From assembly GCF_018069705.1 (NCBI RefSeq), contig NZ_CP072943.1:3007945-3071944 (forward strand): a DNA stretch of 64,000 nucleotides, written 5' to 3'. A program made the position numbers and the translations under genes. This document shows, piece after piece, positions 51,325 through 60,188 of the stretch. Numbering within the stretch: position 1 is the first letter of the stretch; every line of letters starts with the position of its first letter. Below the pieces are notes generated by a model. It searched no databases. It saw only the letters and a list, made by a program, of their open reading frames with translations, and had not been told where the DNA came from. This DNA comes from Aminithiophilus ramosus. GTDB lineage: Bacteria; Synergistota; Synergistia; Synergistales; Aminithiophilaceae.

Positions 51325-52941
51325 ATGAACGTACGAACAGGAGCGGCACAGGCCGTCAAAACCCTCGAAATTCTCGGCGTGAAGACCCTTTTCGGCATCC
51401 CCGGCATCCACAACCTCGACCTCTACGACGCCCTTCTCGACTCCCCCATCGAAGTCCTCACGACACGACACGAACAGGGCGCCGCCTTCGCCGCCGACGG
51501 CTACGGCCGCATGACGGGAGAGCCGGGAGTGGCCCTCGTCATCGGCGGACCGGGGCTCACGAACGCCCTCACCCCTCTCGGCCAGGCCTTTCACGACTCC
51601 GTCCCCCTCCTCCTCCTCTCCAGCGACGTTCCCCGGGCCTACGGCAAAAGCCGCCGGGGCTTTCTGCACGAGCTGCGCGACGGCCAGGGAATGGCCCGGA
51701 GCGTCTGCAAGGAGAGCCTGGCCGTGACGGAGGCCGCCGACATCGCCCCGGCCATCGAGAGGGGCTGGACGCTCTGCCGTCAGGGCCGTCCCGGCCCCGT
51801 CCACGTCCAGATCCCTCTCGATCTTCTGGCTCAGAGGGGCTCCTTCGACGATCCCCGGCCTCCTCGACGTCCTTCCGCCCCCCTCCTGCCGCAGGAGCCT
51901 TTCGACGAGGCCCTCTCCCTTCTCCGCGAGGCCCCTCAGGCGGCCTTCGTCGCCGGAGGCGGGGCCCGTCACGCCCGATCCCTGACGGAGCTCGTCGAGA
52001 AGCTCGGCGCCCCTCTGGCGACGACCTGCGCCGGCAAGGGCATTCTCGACGAGGGTCATCCCCTCAGCCTCGGAACGACCCTCCATCTGGCTCCGGTCCG
52101 GACCTTTCTCGAATCGGTCGACGTCCTCGTCGTCGTCGGTTCCGAGCTGTCGCCGACCGACCTGTGGGAAAACCCCCTCAGGCCGAGGGGGAAGGTGATC
52201 CGCGTCGACGTCGATCCCTCCCACTTCACCGCCTCGCCCCAAGCCGACGTGGCCCTCGCCGCCGACGGCGATCTCGTCGTCGGGGCCCTCGCCGCGGCAC
52301 TGGAACGCCGACCCTACTCCGTCGAGGAGCGGGGAAGGACGGTCCGGCGCCTTCTCGACGAGGCCCGCTCCTCCCTGCCTTCCGTGACGGGTCTGGGCCC
52401 CCTGGCCGACGAGGTCCGGTCCTTTCTGCGGGCCCTCCGCCGGGGCCTGCCCCGGGAAGGCGTCCTCTTCGCCGACATGACGACGCCGGCCTACATGGCC
52501 CTCAGCGAATTTCCCGTCGCCGAGGCCGGCCTCTTCTTCCACCCCGTCGGCTTCGGCACCCTCGGCTGGGCCCTGCCCGCCGCCCTGGGAGCCCGCGCCG
52601 CCGACAGGCAGAGACCTCTCGTCGTCCTCTGCGGCGACGGCGGGTTCCAGTTCACCCTGCCCGAGCTGGCTCTGGCCGTCGAATCCCGCCTTCCCCTCGT
52701 CATCGTCATCTGGAACGACGGGGGTTTCGGCGAGATCCGCCGCAACGAGGAGCTTCGCCACAGAGGGCGGACCCTCGCCGTCGACCAGAGCCTTCCCGAT
52801 CTTCCCGCCCTGGCCCGGGCCTACGGCGTCGACGCCTCGGTCCTCTTCTCGCCCCGGGAGCTGGAGACGGCCCTGAGCCAGGCCCTGGCCTCGGGGAAAA
52901 CGACGCTCATCGACTACCGATCGGGAGGGCAGGGACGATGA
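51325..52941 (+). CDS. Thiamine-diphosphate-dependent 2-oxoacid decarboxylase family enzyme
   Basis: 538 residues. The N-terminal Pyr domain begins LGVKTLFGIPGIHNLDLYDA and has the catalytic Glu in TRHEQGAAFAADGYGR. The C-terminal PP domain has the ThDP/Mg motif GDGGFQF followed by IWNDGGFGE. The IPGIHNLDLY start resembles 5-guanidino-2-oxopentanoate decarboxylase (AruI) more than acetolactate synthase, and no ALS small subunit is present. It probably decarboxylates a 2-oxo acid to an aldehyde. Its stop overlaps the aminotransferase gene (ATGA). Confidence 0.8.
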   Translation: MNVRTGAAQAVKTLEILGVKTLFGIPGIHNLDLYDALLDSPIEVLTTRHEQGAAFAADGYGRMTGEPGVALVIGGPGLTNALTPLGQAFHDSVPLLLLSSDVPRAYGKSRRGFLHELRDGQGMARSVCKESLAVTEAADIAPAIERGWTLCRQGRPGPVHVQIPLDLLAQRGSFDDPRPPRRPSAPLLPQEPFDEALSLLREAPQAAFVAGGGARHARSLTELVEKLGAPLATTCAGKGILDEGHPLSLGTTLHLAPVRTFLESVDVLVVVGSELSPTDLWENPLRPRGKVIRVDVDPSHFTASPQADVALAADGDLVVGALAAALERRPYSVEERGRTVRRLLDEARSSLPSVTGLGPLADEVRSFLRALRRGLPREGVLFADMTTPAYMALSEFPVAEAGLFFHPVGFGTLGWALPAALGARAADRQRPLVVLCGDGGFQFTLPELALAVESRLPLVIVIWNDGGFGEIRRNEELRHRGRTLAVDQSLPDLPALARAYGVDASVLFSPRELETALSQALASGKTTLIDYRSGGQGR

Positions 52942-54065
52942 CCCTCGGGGGACTGCGCGAACCGGTCCGATCCGTCGAGCCCTACGTGGCGGGCAAGACC
53001 GTCGAGGAGGTCCGCCGGGAGCTGGGCCTGGAGACGATCATCAAGCTCGGATCCAACGAGAACCCCTACGGCCCCTTCCCCGAATCGCTGCGGGCCATGG
53101 AAAAGGAGCTGCCCCACCTCAACCGCTACCCCGACGTCTCCTTTCAGCGCATCAAGACCCTCCTGAGCGACCTCCAGGGGCTGCCTCCGGAGTGCTTCGC
53201 CCTCTCCCACGGGGCCGAGGGCATGCTCCAGACGATGGGCAAGTGCTTCATCGAAGCCGGCGACGAGGTCCTGCTCCCTGCGGCGACGTACAGTCTCTAT
53301 CTGGAGATCACCCGCCTCATGGGCGGCCTTCCCCGGACCGTCCCCCTGACGGCCGACTTCCGGGCCGACGTGGAGGCCCTCCGCCGTGCCGTCGGACCCC
53401 GGACGAAACTGATCTGGCTCGCCAATCCCAACAACCCCACGGGGACGGTCTGCGACGGCAGGGCCCTGGAAGAACTCGTCGAGGGCCTGCCCGAGAAGGT
53501 CTGGCTCGTCCTCGACGAGGCCTACGCCGAGTTCGCCGATCCCTCCCTTCTTCCCGACAGGAGGCGCCTCATCGCCGAGGGACGGAACGTCATCGCCGTG
53601 CGGACCTTCTCCAAGGCCTGGGGACTGGCCGGTGCCCGCCTCGGCTATGCCATGGCCCGGCCCGAAATGGTGACCGTCATCGACACCGTCAGCGAGCCCT
53701 TCAACGCCAACCGCATCGGCCTGGCCGGGGCGAAGGCGGCCCTCGTCGAGGGCCGGCCCTCCTACGAGAGGGCCCTGGCCGCGATCCTCGCCGACCGGGC
53801 CTGGCTCGCCGCCGAGCTTGCACGACGAGGCTGCACCGTCGTTCCCTCCCAGACGAACTTCCTCTTCTTCGAGACGCCTTACAGCGCGTCCGAACTCTCC
53901 CGGGCCCTTCTCGAGCGGGGCGTCATCGTCCGGTCCTGCGAGGGCTGGGGTTTCGATCGGGCCATTAGGGTCAGCATCGGCACCACCGAAGAGACGAGGC
54001 GCTTCGCCTCCCTTTTCGGCGATGTTCTCGACGACTTCCGCAAAGGGGTGAGGCACCATGGTTGA
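52938..54065 (+). CDS. HisC-type PLP aminotransferase
   Basis: 375 residues from the ATG overlapping the decarboxylase stop. Fold-type I class II: LGSNENPYGPF near residue 38, WLANPNNPTGT, DEAYAEF, PLP Lys in RTFSKAWGLAGARLGY, and RVSIGT with the carboxylate Arg. Related to histidinol-phosphate aminotransferase, but no his genes are near. Next to a 2-oxoacid decarboxylase it more likely transaminates an amino acid (inference). CobD-type threonine-phosphate decarboxylase is a less likely alternative. Overlaps the next gene by 8 bp. Confidence 0.85.
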   Translation: MTLGGLREPVRSVEPYVAGKTVEEVRRELGLETIIKLGSNENPYGPFPESLRAMEKELPHLNRYPDVSFQRIKTLLSDLQGLPPECFALSHGAEGMLQTMGKCFIEAGDEVLLPAATYSLYLEITRLMGGLPRTVPLTADFRADVEALRRAVGPRTKLIWLANPNNPTGTVCDGRALEELVEGLPEKVWLVLDEAYAEFADPSLLPDRRRLIAEGRNVIAVRTFSKAWGLAGARLGYAMARPEMVTVIDTVSEPFNANRIGLAGAKAALVEGRPSYERALAAILADRAWLAAELARRGCTVVPSQTNFLFFETPYSASELSRALLERGVIVRSCEGWGFDRAIRVSIGTTEETRRFASLFGDVLDDFRKGVRHHG

Positions 54066-55188
54066 GTTTGAAGCCGTCAGCAAGGTCTACGAAGACGGGA
54101 CCCGCGCCGTAGACTCTCTCGATCTTTCCATCGCCAAAGGCGAATTCGCCGTTCTCATCGGACCGTCGGGCTGCGGCAAGACGACGAGCCTGAAGATGGT
54201 CAACCGCCTCGAGGAGTGCACGGAAGGACGGATCCTCGTCGACGGCAGGGACATCCAGGACGTCGATCCCGTGACGCTGCGCCGCAACATCGGCTACGTC
54301 GTCCAGGACATCGCCCTCATGCCCCACCTCTCGGTGGGTGAGAACATCGCCACCGTCCCCCGCCTTCTGGGCTGGAAGAAGACCAAGATCGATGACCGCG
54401 TCGACGAGCTTCTGGCCATGGCCGGCCTGGAGCCCAAGAAGTACCGCTACCGCCTGCCGGAACAGCTCTCGGGGGGGCAGAAACAGCGCATCGGCGTCCT
54501 CCGCGCCCTGGCCGCCGATCCCGACGTCATCCTCATGGACGAGCCCTTCGGCGCCCTCGACCCCCTGAGCCGCGACAGGCTCCAGACGGAGCTTCTGGAG
54601 ATGCAGAAATCGGTCAAAAAGACGATCGTCTTCGTCACCCACGACATGAACGAGGCCCTCAAGATGGCCGACAGGGTCATCCTCATGCGGCGGGGCAAGG
54701 TGGAACAGATGGGCTCCCCCGTCGAGATTCAGACAAACCCCGTCAACGACTTCGTCCGCACCTTCCTCGGCGAGGACCGCCTGGCCCAGATCACGCCCGA
54801 CATGGGAATCGAAAGCCTCGTCCAGGACCCCTACCTTCGCGTTCAGGCGACGGAAAAGGCCGCCGACGTCCTGAGTCGGATGGAGGACCTCAACCTCGAC
54901 ACGGGACAGGTCGTCGACGACAAGGGCAAGTGGATCGGCATGGTCGTTCCCAGGAGGGCCAAGGCCCTGGCCCGCGACGGAGGCACCATCGCCCGGGCCG
55001 TCCGCAAGGACCGCCATCTGAACATCGAAGAGGCGACCATCAGCGATGCCGCAGCCATGCTGGCCGACATGGATCTGCCCGTTCCCGTCCTCGACGGCAA
55101 GGGGCACCTCCTGGGCATCGTCGACTCCTCGAGCATCGCCCGGCTGGCCATCGGACGCCTCTGCCGCAAGGGAGGGACGAAGCGATGA
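54058..55188 (+). CDS. Glycine betaine/carnitine/choline-type ABC transporter ATP-binding protein with CBS domains
   Basis: 376 residues. Walker A GPSGCGKTTSLKMVNRL, QDIALMPHLSV in the Q-loop, signature LSGGQKQRIGVLRAL, Walker B VILMDEPFGALDPLSR. Two CBS domains fill about 255-370 (ATEKAADVLSRMEDLNLDTG and NIEEATISDAAAMLADMDLP), as in OpuCA/OpuAA, where they respond to ionic strength or nucleotides. It starts inside the aminotransferase gene, which is unusual for a plain osmolyte importer. Confidence 0.9.
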   Translation: MVEFEAVSKVYEDGTRAVDSLDLSIAKGEFAVLIGPSGCGKTTSLKMVNRLEECTEGRILVDGRDIQDVDPVTLRRNIGYVVQDIALMPHLSVGENIATVPRLLGWKKTKIDDRVDELLAMAGLEPKKYRYRLPEQLSGGQKQRIGVLRALAADPDVILMDEPFGALDPLSRDRLQTELLEMQKSVKKTIVFVTHDMNEALKMADRVILMRRGKVEQMGSPVEIQTNPVNDFVRTFLGEDRLAQITPDMGIESLVQDPYLRVQATEKAADVLSRMEDLNLDTGQVVDDKGKWIGMVVPRRAKALARDGGTIARAVRKDRHLNIEEATISDAAAMLADMDLPVPVLDGKGHLLGIVDSSSIARLAIGRLCRKGGTKR

Positions 55189-55991
55189 CGCAGAAAAGCC
55201 TCTGGGAGCTCTTCTTCACCTTCGTGGCCCGGTCCTACCCGCGCATCCTCACCCTGACCTGGCAGCATCTCTACATCTCAACCGCGGCCCTGGCCATCAC
55301 CCTCGCCATCTGCATCCCCCTGGGCATCTACCTGACGCGACACGAGAAGCTGGCCCCCTACGTGATCGGCCTGGCCAACGTCTTCCAGACCATCCCGAGC
55401 CTGGCCCTGCTGGGTTTTCTGATCTTCGTCTTCGGCATCGGCAACGACAACGCCATTGCCGCCCTCGTCCTCTACGCCATGTTGCCCGTGATCCAGAACA
55501 CCTACACGGGGCTCAGGAACGTCCCCCCCTCGCTGATCCAGGCCGCCCGAGGCATGGGCATGACGGAACGGCAGATCCTCCTCAAGGTTCAGCTGCCTCT
55601 GGCCCGTCCCGTTTTGATCGCGGGCATCCGCGTCGCCACCGTCTGGGTCATCGGCACGGCCACCCTGGCCGCGGCCATCGGCGGCGGCGGACTGGGACGG
55701 CTCATCTTCTCGGGGCTTGCCTCGATCCGCAACGAAGTCATCCTGGCCGGCGCCATCCCGGCGACGATCCTGGCTCTCCTCGCCGATCAGTGCCTCAAGA
55801 TGCTGGAGAACTATTACAGCCCTGAAACGAGGGCCAAGCGCCTCGCCCAGCTGGGGCCCCTCGAGCCGGACAAGCCCTGGGACAGCGACCAGGACGAGAC
55901 GGTCCTGGCCGACGAAACGGAAGAAAATGAAGAGGCGGCCTCCGAGAGTCCGTCCGACGTCGACAAGACGAAAGGAGAGGATGTTTCATGA
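55185..55991 (+). CDS. Glycine betaine-type ABC transporter permease (OpuCB/ProW-like)
   Basis: 268 residues from the ATG overlapping the ATPase stop. About five membrane helices. NVFQTIPSLALLGFLIFVFG and the EAA-type loop IQAARGMGMTERQILLKVQL are typical. After the last helix there is an unusual acidic tail of about 45 residues (SDQDETVLADETEENEEAAS), absent from common OpuCB proteins. Its stop overlaps the binding-protein gene. Confidence 0.9.
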   Translation: MTQKSLWELFFTFVARSYPRILTLTWQHLYISTAALAITLAICIPLGIYLTRHEKLAPYVIGLANVFQTIPSLALLGFLIFVFGIGNDNAIAALVLYAMLPVIQNTYTGLRNVPPSLIQAARGMGMTERQILLKVQLPLARPVLIAGIRVATVWVIGTATLAAAIGGGGLGRLIFSGLASIRNEVILAGAIPATILALLADQCLKMLENYYSPETRAKRLAQLGPLEPDKPWDSDQDETVLADETEENEEAASESPSDVDKTKGEDVS

Positions 55992-56920
55992 AGAACGGAA
56001 CACAACGATGGGTTACGGTGCTGCTTTCGGTGACTCTGGCCCTGGTCATCTGTGCCGCACCGCTGACGGCGGCCTATGCCGACGACGATCCCATGAACTA
56101 CAAGGGCAAGGTGCGCGTCGGCGCCCAGACCGTCAACGAGGCCATCGTCCTGGCCTGGATCGCCGGCCTTCTCATCGAGGAACACACCGGCCTCAAGCCT
56201 GAGATGATCACCGAATTCGCCGCCTCCTCGGTGGTCCACCAGGCCATGGTCGCCGGTGAGCTCGATGTCTACGTCTCCTGGACGGGGACGCAGCTCACGG
56301 GCATCCTCCGCTACGAGGGCCCCAATCTCTCCGGCGAGGAGACCTTCCGCCGCGTCAAGGAGGGCTTCGAGGAACATTTCGGCTTCACCTGGGCCAAGCC
56401 CCTGGGTTTCAACAACACCTACGTCATGACCGTGCGCCGCGAGACGGCCGAGAAGTACAACCTCAAGAAGGCCTCCGACCTGGCCCCTTACGCCGCCGAC
56501 TGGAAACTCGGCTGTGACGAGAACTTCGACACCCGTCCCGACGCCTATCCCGGCTGGTCCGAGCTCTACGGCATCAAATTCAAGGACATCCTGCCCATGC
56601 AGTACTCCATCATGTACCGGGCCATCGCAAACAAGGAAGTGGACGTCATTCCCGCCTACTCGACGGATTCCCGCATCCCCAAGATGGATCTGGTCATGCT
56701 CGAAGACGACAAAGAGTTCTTCCCAGACTACAGCGCCGGCTACGTCATCGACATGAAGTTCCTCGAGAAGTACCCCAAGGTCCTGGATATCCTCGAGAAG
56801 CTGAGCGGCACCATCGACGAAGAGACGATGGCCAAGATGAACAGCCGTTTCGATGACGGCGAAGAGCCCGAGGACATCGCCCGCGATTACCTCGTCAGCG
56901 TGGGGCTGATCGGCAGTTAG
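55988..56920 (+). CDS. Glycine betaine-type substrate-binding protein (OpuAC family)
   Basis: 310 residues from the ATG in the previous stop. Signal peptide of about 30 residues ending AYA before DDDP, so type I cleavage and no lipid anchor. Family features: VGAQTVNEAIVLAWIAGLLI, LDVYVSWTGT, GFNNTYVMTVRRE and VDVIPAYSTD. It could bind choline, carnitine, betaine or a related amine. Co-expression with an aminotransferase and decarboxylase hints at a catabolic substrate (inference). Confidence 0.88.
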   Translation: MKNGTQRWVTVLLSVTLALVICAAPLTAAYADDDPMNYKGKVRVGAQTVNEAIVLAWIAGLLIEEHTGLKPEMITEFAASSVVHQAMVAGELDVYVSWTGTQLTGILRYEGPNLSGEETFRRVKEGFEEHFGFTWAKPLGFNNTYVMTVRRETAEKYNLKKASDLAPYAADWKLGCDENFDTRPDAYPGWSELYGIKFKDILPMQYSIMYRAIANKEVDVIPAYSTDSRIPKMDLVMLEDDKEFFPDYSAGYVIDMKFLEKYPKVLDILEKLSGTIDEETMAKMNSRFDDGEEPEDIARDYLVSVGLIGS

Positions 56921-56953
56921 CTCCTTCCCGTCAGGGCAGCTGGTGATTCTGGT

Positions 56954-56973
56954 GGGGGGGCTTCGGCCCCCCC
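56954..56973 (+). terminator. UUCG-capped hairpin after the importer genes
   Basis: gggggggc and gccccccc enclose a TTCG tetraloop, a very stable RNA hairpin, followed by tgttt. It may end or attenuate transcription before the oxidoreductase gene. Confidence 0.65.
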
Positions 56974-57015
56974 TGTTTCAAGGGGGAAAGACTCCCGCAA
57001 GGGGAGGTGGCAGTG

Positions 57016-58878
57016 ATGGCAGCAAAGAGTTACGGAGCTGTCCGCCTTGACGTCGATCTCGGCGACGGCTCGACCGGCAGGAAAACTCTCGACGGAGCCT
57101 CGCTCCGTCCCCAGATCGGCGGCGTGGGCACGGCCTGTTCCATCCTTTACGACGAACAGGCCCCGGGCCTCGATCCCCTCGCCCCGGAGGCGCTTCTGAT
57201 CATCGCCACGGGGCCTCTCACGGACCCGGCCGTTCCCGGCGGCGGCAGCCTGGAGATCTGCGGCAAATCGCCCCAGACCGGGGCCTGGTCGGAGTCGCGC
57301 CTCGGCACGGACGCCGGCATCGCCCTGAGAAAGGCCGGCGTGGACATCGCCGTCATCAGGGGGAGAGCCGCCAGGCCGTCGGCTCTCGTCATCGACGACG
57401 ACCGCATCGAAATCATCGACGCGGCGATGCTGAAGGGGATGACCACTTCCCGGCGCGAGGCGGTCCTCGCCTCGAAGCTGGGCGAGGGTTTCGAGATCCT
57501 CTCCATCGGCGAGGCCGGCGAGAGGCTCGTTCCCTTCGCCGCCGTCATGTGCGGCCATCGGGCCGCCGGGCGGTGCGGCATGGGGGCCGTCATGGGAAGC
57601 AAGAACCTTCTGGCTCTGGCCATCCGGGGAAGGGGAAGCCTCGCCAAGGCCAGCCCGGGACGGTGGGCGTCGGCGATCCGCAAGGCCCAGGCCAAGGTGA
57701 GAGCCCACCCGACGTCGCCCGAGTTCACCCGCCACGGCACCATGGGCGGCATGCCCTACAGCGACGCCTCGGGCGACTTCCCCAGCAGGAACTGGCTGTC
57801 CAACAGCTCAGGAAAGGGCCAGTCCATCTTCGACAGCTACTACGGCCGCAACTTCAGGAAGGCCGTCGGCTGCTACCGCGGCTGCCCCGTACGGTGCGGC
57901 CGCAAGGTCCTCGTCCCCGACGGGCCCTTCGAGACCCCCCTCCACGACGGGGGCGAATACGAGTCGGTCAGCGCCTTCACGGCCTTCGTCGACGGCACCG
58001 ACGTCGACGCCGCCATCCGGGCCTCCTACCTCTGCAACGAGTACGGCCTGGACACGATCTCCTGCGGCGCCGTCATCGCCTTCGCCATGGAGTGCCGCGA
58101 AAAGGGGCTCCTCGATGAGTCCCTCATCGAGGGATTGGACCTCTTTTGGGGCAACGGCTCCGTCCTGCCCCGCCTCGTCGAGGCCATCGCCCGCCGGGAA
58201 GGGCTGGGAGAGCTCCTCAGCCTCGGCGTCCGCGCCGCGGCGCAAAGGCTCGGTCCCGACGCTTTGGAGGCCGCCGTCCACGTCAAGGGCCTGGAGGGGC
58301 CCGCCCACGATCCCCGGTCGGGCAAGCTCCTGGCCTTGACCTACGGCACCAACAACAGGGGCATGTGCCACATCCACCCCATCGAGGCCAAGGCCTTCGA
58401 CTGCGACAAGCAGAGTTTCGGCCTCACCGCCTACGGACTCCCCGATCCCGAGACGGTCCATCCCTGGGACGAGGAGGGCAAAGGAGCGATTGCGGCCAGG
58501 CTTCAGGATTACGGCACCCTCTTTGAGATGTTCGCCACCTGCAAGTTCTACGGCTACTGCGGCCTCGAACTCGACGACTTCGCCGAGATGATCGGGGCCG
58601 CCACGGGGTGGGATGTGACGGCTTCGGAGCTTCTTCTGGCAGGCGAGCGGGTCAACACCCTCCAGCGCCTCTTCAACCTCCGCGAGGGCCTCACCGCCGA
58701 CGACGACCGCCTCCCCGACCGGGTGCGGCAGGTCCCCTCCTTCGGCCGCTACTCCGGAGAGGAGCGCTGCGCCATCGCCGACTACGAGAGGATGCTCGCC
58801 GACTACTACGAGGCCCGGGGCTGGGACGCCAAGGGCGTTCCGACGGAGGCGACGCGGCGGCGGCTGGGCCTGGACTGA
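57016..58878 (+). CDS. aor: Aldehyde:ferredoxin oxidoreductase (tungsten pterin enzyme)
   Basis: 620 residues, the usual AOR length, from the ATG after ggggaggtgg. GHRAAGRCGMGAVMGSKNLL near residue 185 matches the pterin-binding region, CYRGCPVRCG (about 287) gives three Fe4S4 cysteines, and CGLEL/YCGLEL near residue 515 provides further conserved contacts. It oxidises aldehydes to acids and passes electrons to ferredoxin in the cytoplasm. It lies 95 bp after the importer and likely handles the aldehyde made by the decarboxylase (inference). Confidence 0.92.
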   Translation: MAAKSYGAVRLDVDLGDGSTGRKTLDGASLRPQIGGVGTACSILYDEQAPGLDPLAPEALLIIATGPLTDPAVPGGGSLEICGKSPQTGAWSESRLGTDAGIALRKAGVDIAVIRGRAARPSALVIDDDRIEIIDAAMLKGMTTSRREAVLASKLGEGFEILSIGEAGERLVPFAAVMCGHRAAGRCGMGAVMGSKNLLALAIRGRGSLAKASPGRWASAIRKAQAKVRAHPTSPEFTRHGTMGGMPYSDASGDFPSRNWLSNSSGKGQSIFDSYYGRNFRKAVGCYRGCPVRCGRKVLVPDGPFETPLHDGGEYESVSAFTAFVDGTDVDAAIRASYLCNEYGLDTISCGAVIAFAMECREKGLLDESLIEGLDLFWGNGSVLPRLVEAIARREGLGELLSLGVRAAAQRLGPDALEAAVHVKGLEGPAHDPRSGKLLALTYGTNNRGMCHIHPIEAKAFDCDKQSFGLTAYGLPDPETVHPWDEEGKGAIAARLQDYGTLFEMFATCKFYGYCGLELDDFAEMIGAATGWDVTASELLLAGERVNTLQRLFNLREGLTADDDRLPDRVRQVPSFGRYSGEERCAIADYERMLADYYEARGWDAKGVPTEATRRRLGLD

Positions 58879-58914
58879 GCGTCGTGCCAGAAGGCCCAAC
58901 ACGTTTTTCCCGAT

Positions 58915-60123
58915 CTACAGGCAAAGATCGAGAAGGGTCGAAATATAGACGGGGCAGCTTCGGATGACCTCGTCAACGGGGCAGAACTCCCTGTCGCTAT
59001 GGGCGACGCTAAGGTCGCCCGGCCCGAAGACAACGGTTTCGATGCCCCCGGCGGAGCTGAGAATGCCTCCGTCGGTCCACCCCGGGAAGGCCCCCAGCCG
59101 AGGCGATGGGCCGAAACGGGAGAGGGCCTCGGAGAGGCGCCTGACCAGAGGGGAATCGGGCGCCGTCAGCAGGGGAGGCTGTCCCACCGTGTTCATCGCC
59201 ATGTCTCTCATGTTGCGGACGTCGCCGTCGTAGTCGGGGTCATCCTCTCTGAGGCGACGGATGATCTCGCGGAGTTCGTCCAAAACGGACTCCGTCGATT
59301 CTCCCGGTATCCAGCGCCTGTCGAGGCGGATCACACACTCTCCGGCAACGGTGCTCGGCTGGGTGCCTCCGAAAATCTGGCCCAGATTCAACGTCGAAGG
59401 GCCGGTGATCGGGTGAGTCCGCTCATTGATGGCAGGCAGCAGCTCGTCACAGAGAATGCGGAGAAGCTTTCCGGCCTTTTCGATGGCATTGACGCCCCGC
59501 TCGGGCGTCCCTCCGTGAGCCGCCCTCCCCCTGATGACGATCTCGATCCATTCGAGGGCACGATGGCCGTGATCGATTCTCAATCCGGTCGGTTCGCCGA
59601 CGATCGCATATTTCGTCCGGGGGCCCCGAGCCACGAGATCGCGAGTCCCCGCGTTCCAAAGCTCCTCGTCGGCGACGCCGGCAAAGACGACCTGCCCTTC
59701 GAGGGGAATCCCCGCCTCTTTAACGGCCAGAACGGCATGAATCATCGAAGCAAGCGCCGCTTTCATGTCGACCGATCCCCGCCCGAAAATTTTTCCGTCC
59801 ACGATCTCTCCCGAAAAGGGATCACCTTTCATGTTCTCCACGCCGACGGTGTCCATGTGACCGTTGAGCATGAGCGTCTTTTCGGGAGAGCGGTTCTTCC
59901 CCAACGTGGCGATGACGTTAAAGCGGCCGCCGGCCGTCAGACGCCGACACACCGTTAATCCCGCCTCCGCAAGAAATCGCTCCAGATAGGCGGCCATTTC
60001 CCTTTCCGGGTTCTCCAGGCCATGATGACTGGGTATGGCAATCAGCTTGCGCGTCAGATCGAGGAGGGAGGTTTCATCCAAGCAGCTCAGGGCGGCCTGG
60101 AGAGCCTCCTTGCGGTTTTTCAC
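58915..60123 (-). CDS. M20-family metallopeptidase (ArgE/DapE/CPG2 type)
   Basis: 402 residues. The GTG at 60123 sits 8 bp after aagga. The ATG at 60132 abuts the same site and is the alternative. Zinc ligands: His in MLNGHMDTVG, Asp in GRGSVDMKAA, catalytic Glu pair in GVADEELWNAG, Asp/Glu in IVGEPTGL and the final His in VAHSDREF. A dimerisation domain with RAAHGG lies in the middle. It hydrolyses an N-acyl amino acid, dipeptide or similar amide. The exact substrate is unclear. Confidence 0.88.
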   Translation of the reverse strand: MKNRKEALQAALSCLDETSLLDLTRKLIAIPSHHGLENPEREMAAYLERFLAEAGLTVCRRLTAGGRFNVIATLGKNRSPEKTLMLNGHMDTVGVENMKGDPFSGEIVDGKIFGRGSVDMKAALASMIHAVLAVKEAGIPLEGQVVFAGVADEELWNAGTRDLVARGPRTKYAIVGEPTGLRIDHGHRALEWIEIVIRGRAAHGGTPERGVNAIEKAGKLLRILCDELLPAINERTHPITGPSTLNLGQIFGGTQPSTVAGECVIRLDRRWIPGESTESVLDELREIIRRLREDDPDYDGDVRNMRDMAMNTVGQPPLLTAPDSPLVRRLSEALSRFGPSPRLGAFPGWTDGGILSSAGGIETVVFGPGDLSVAHSDREFCPVDEVIRSCPVYISTLLDLCL

Positions 60124-60188
60124 GGCAGACATCCTTTCTTGGAGGTTTTGGAAAAGAACGGGGCCGGGGCTCGAAAGAAGCAACGTCG

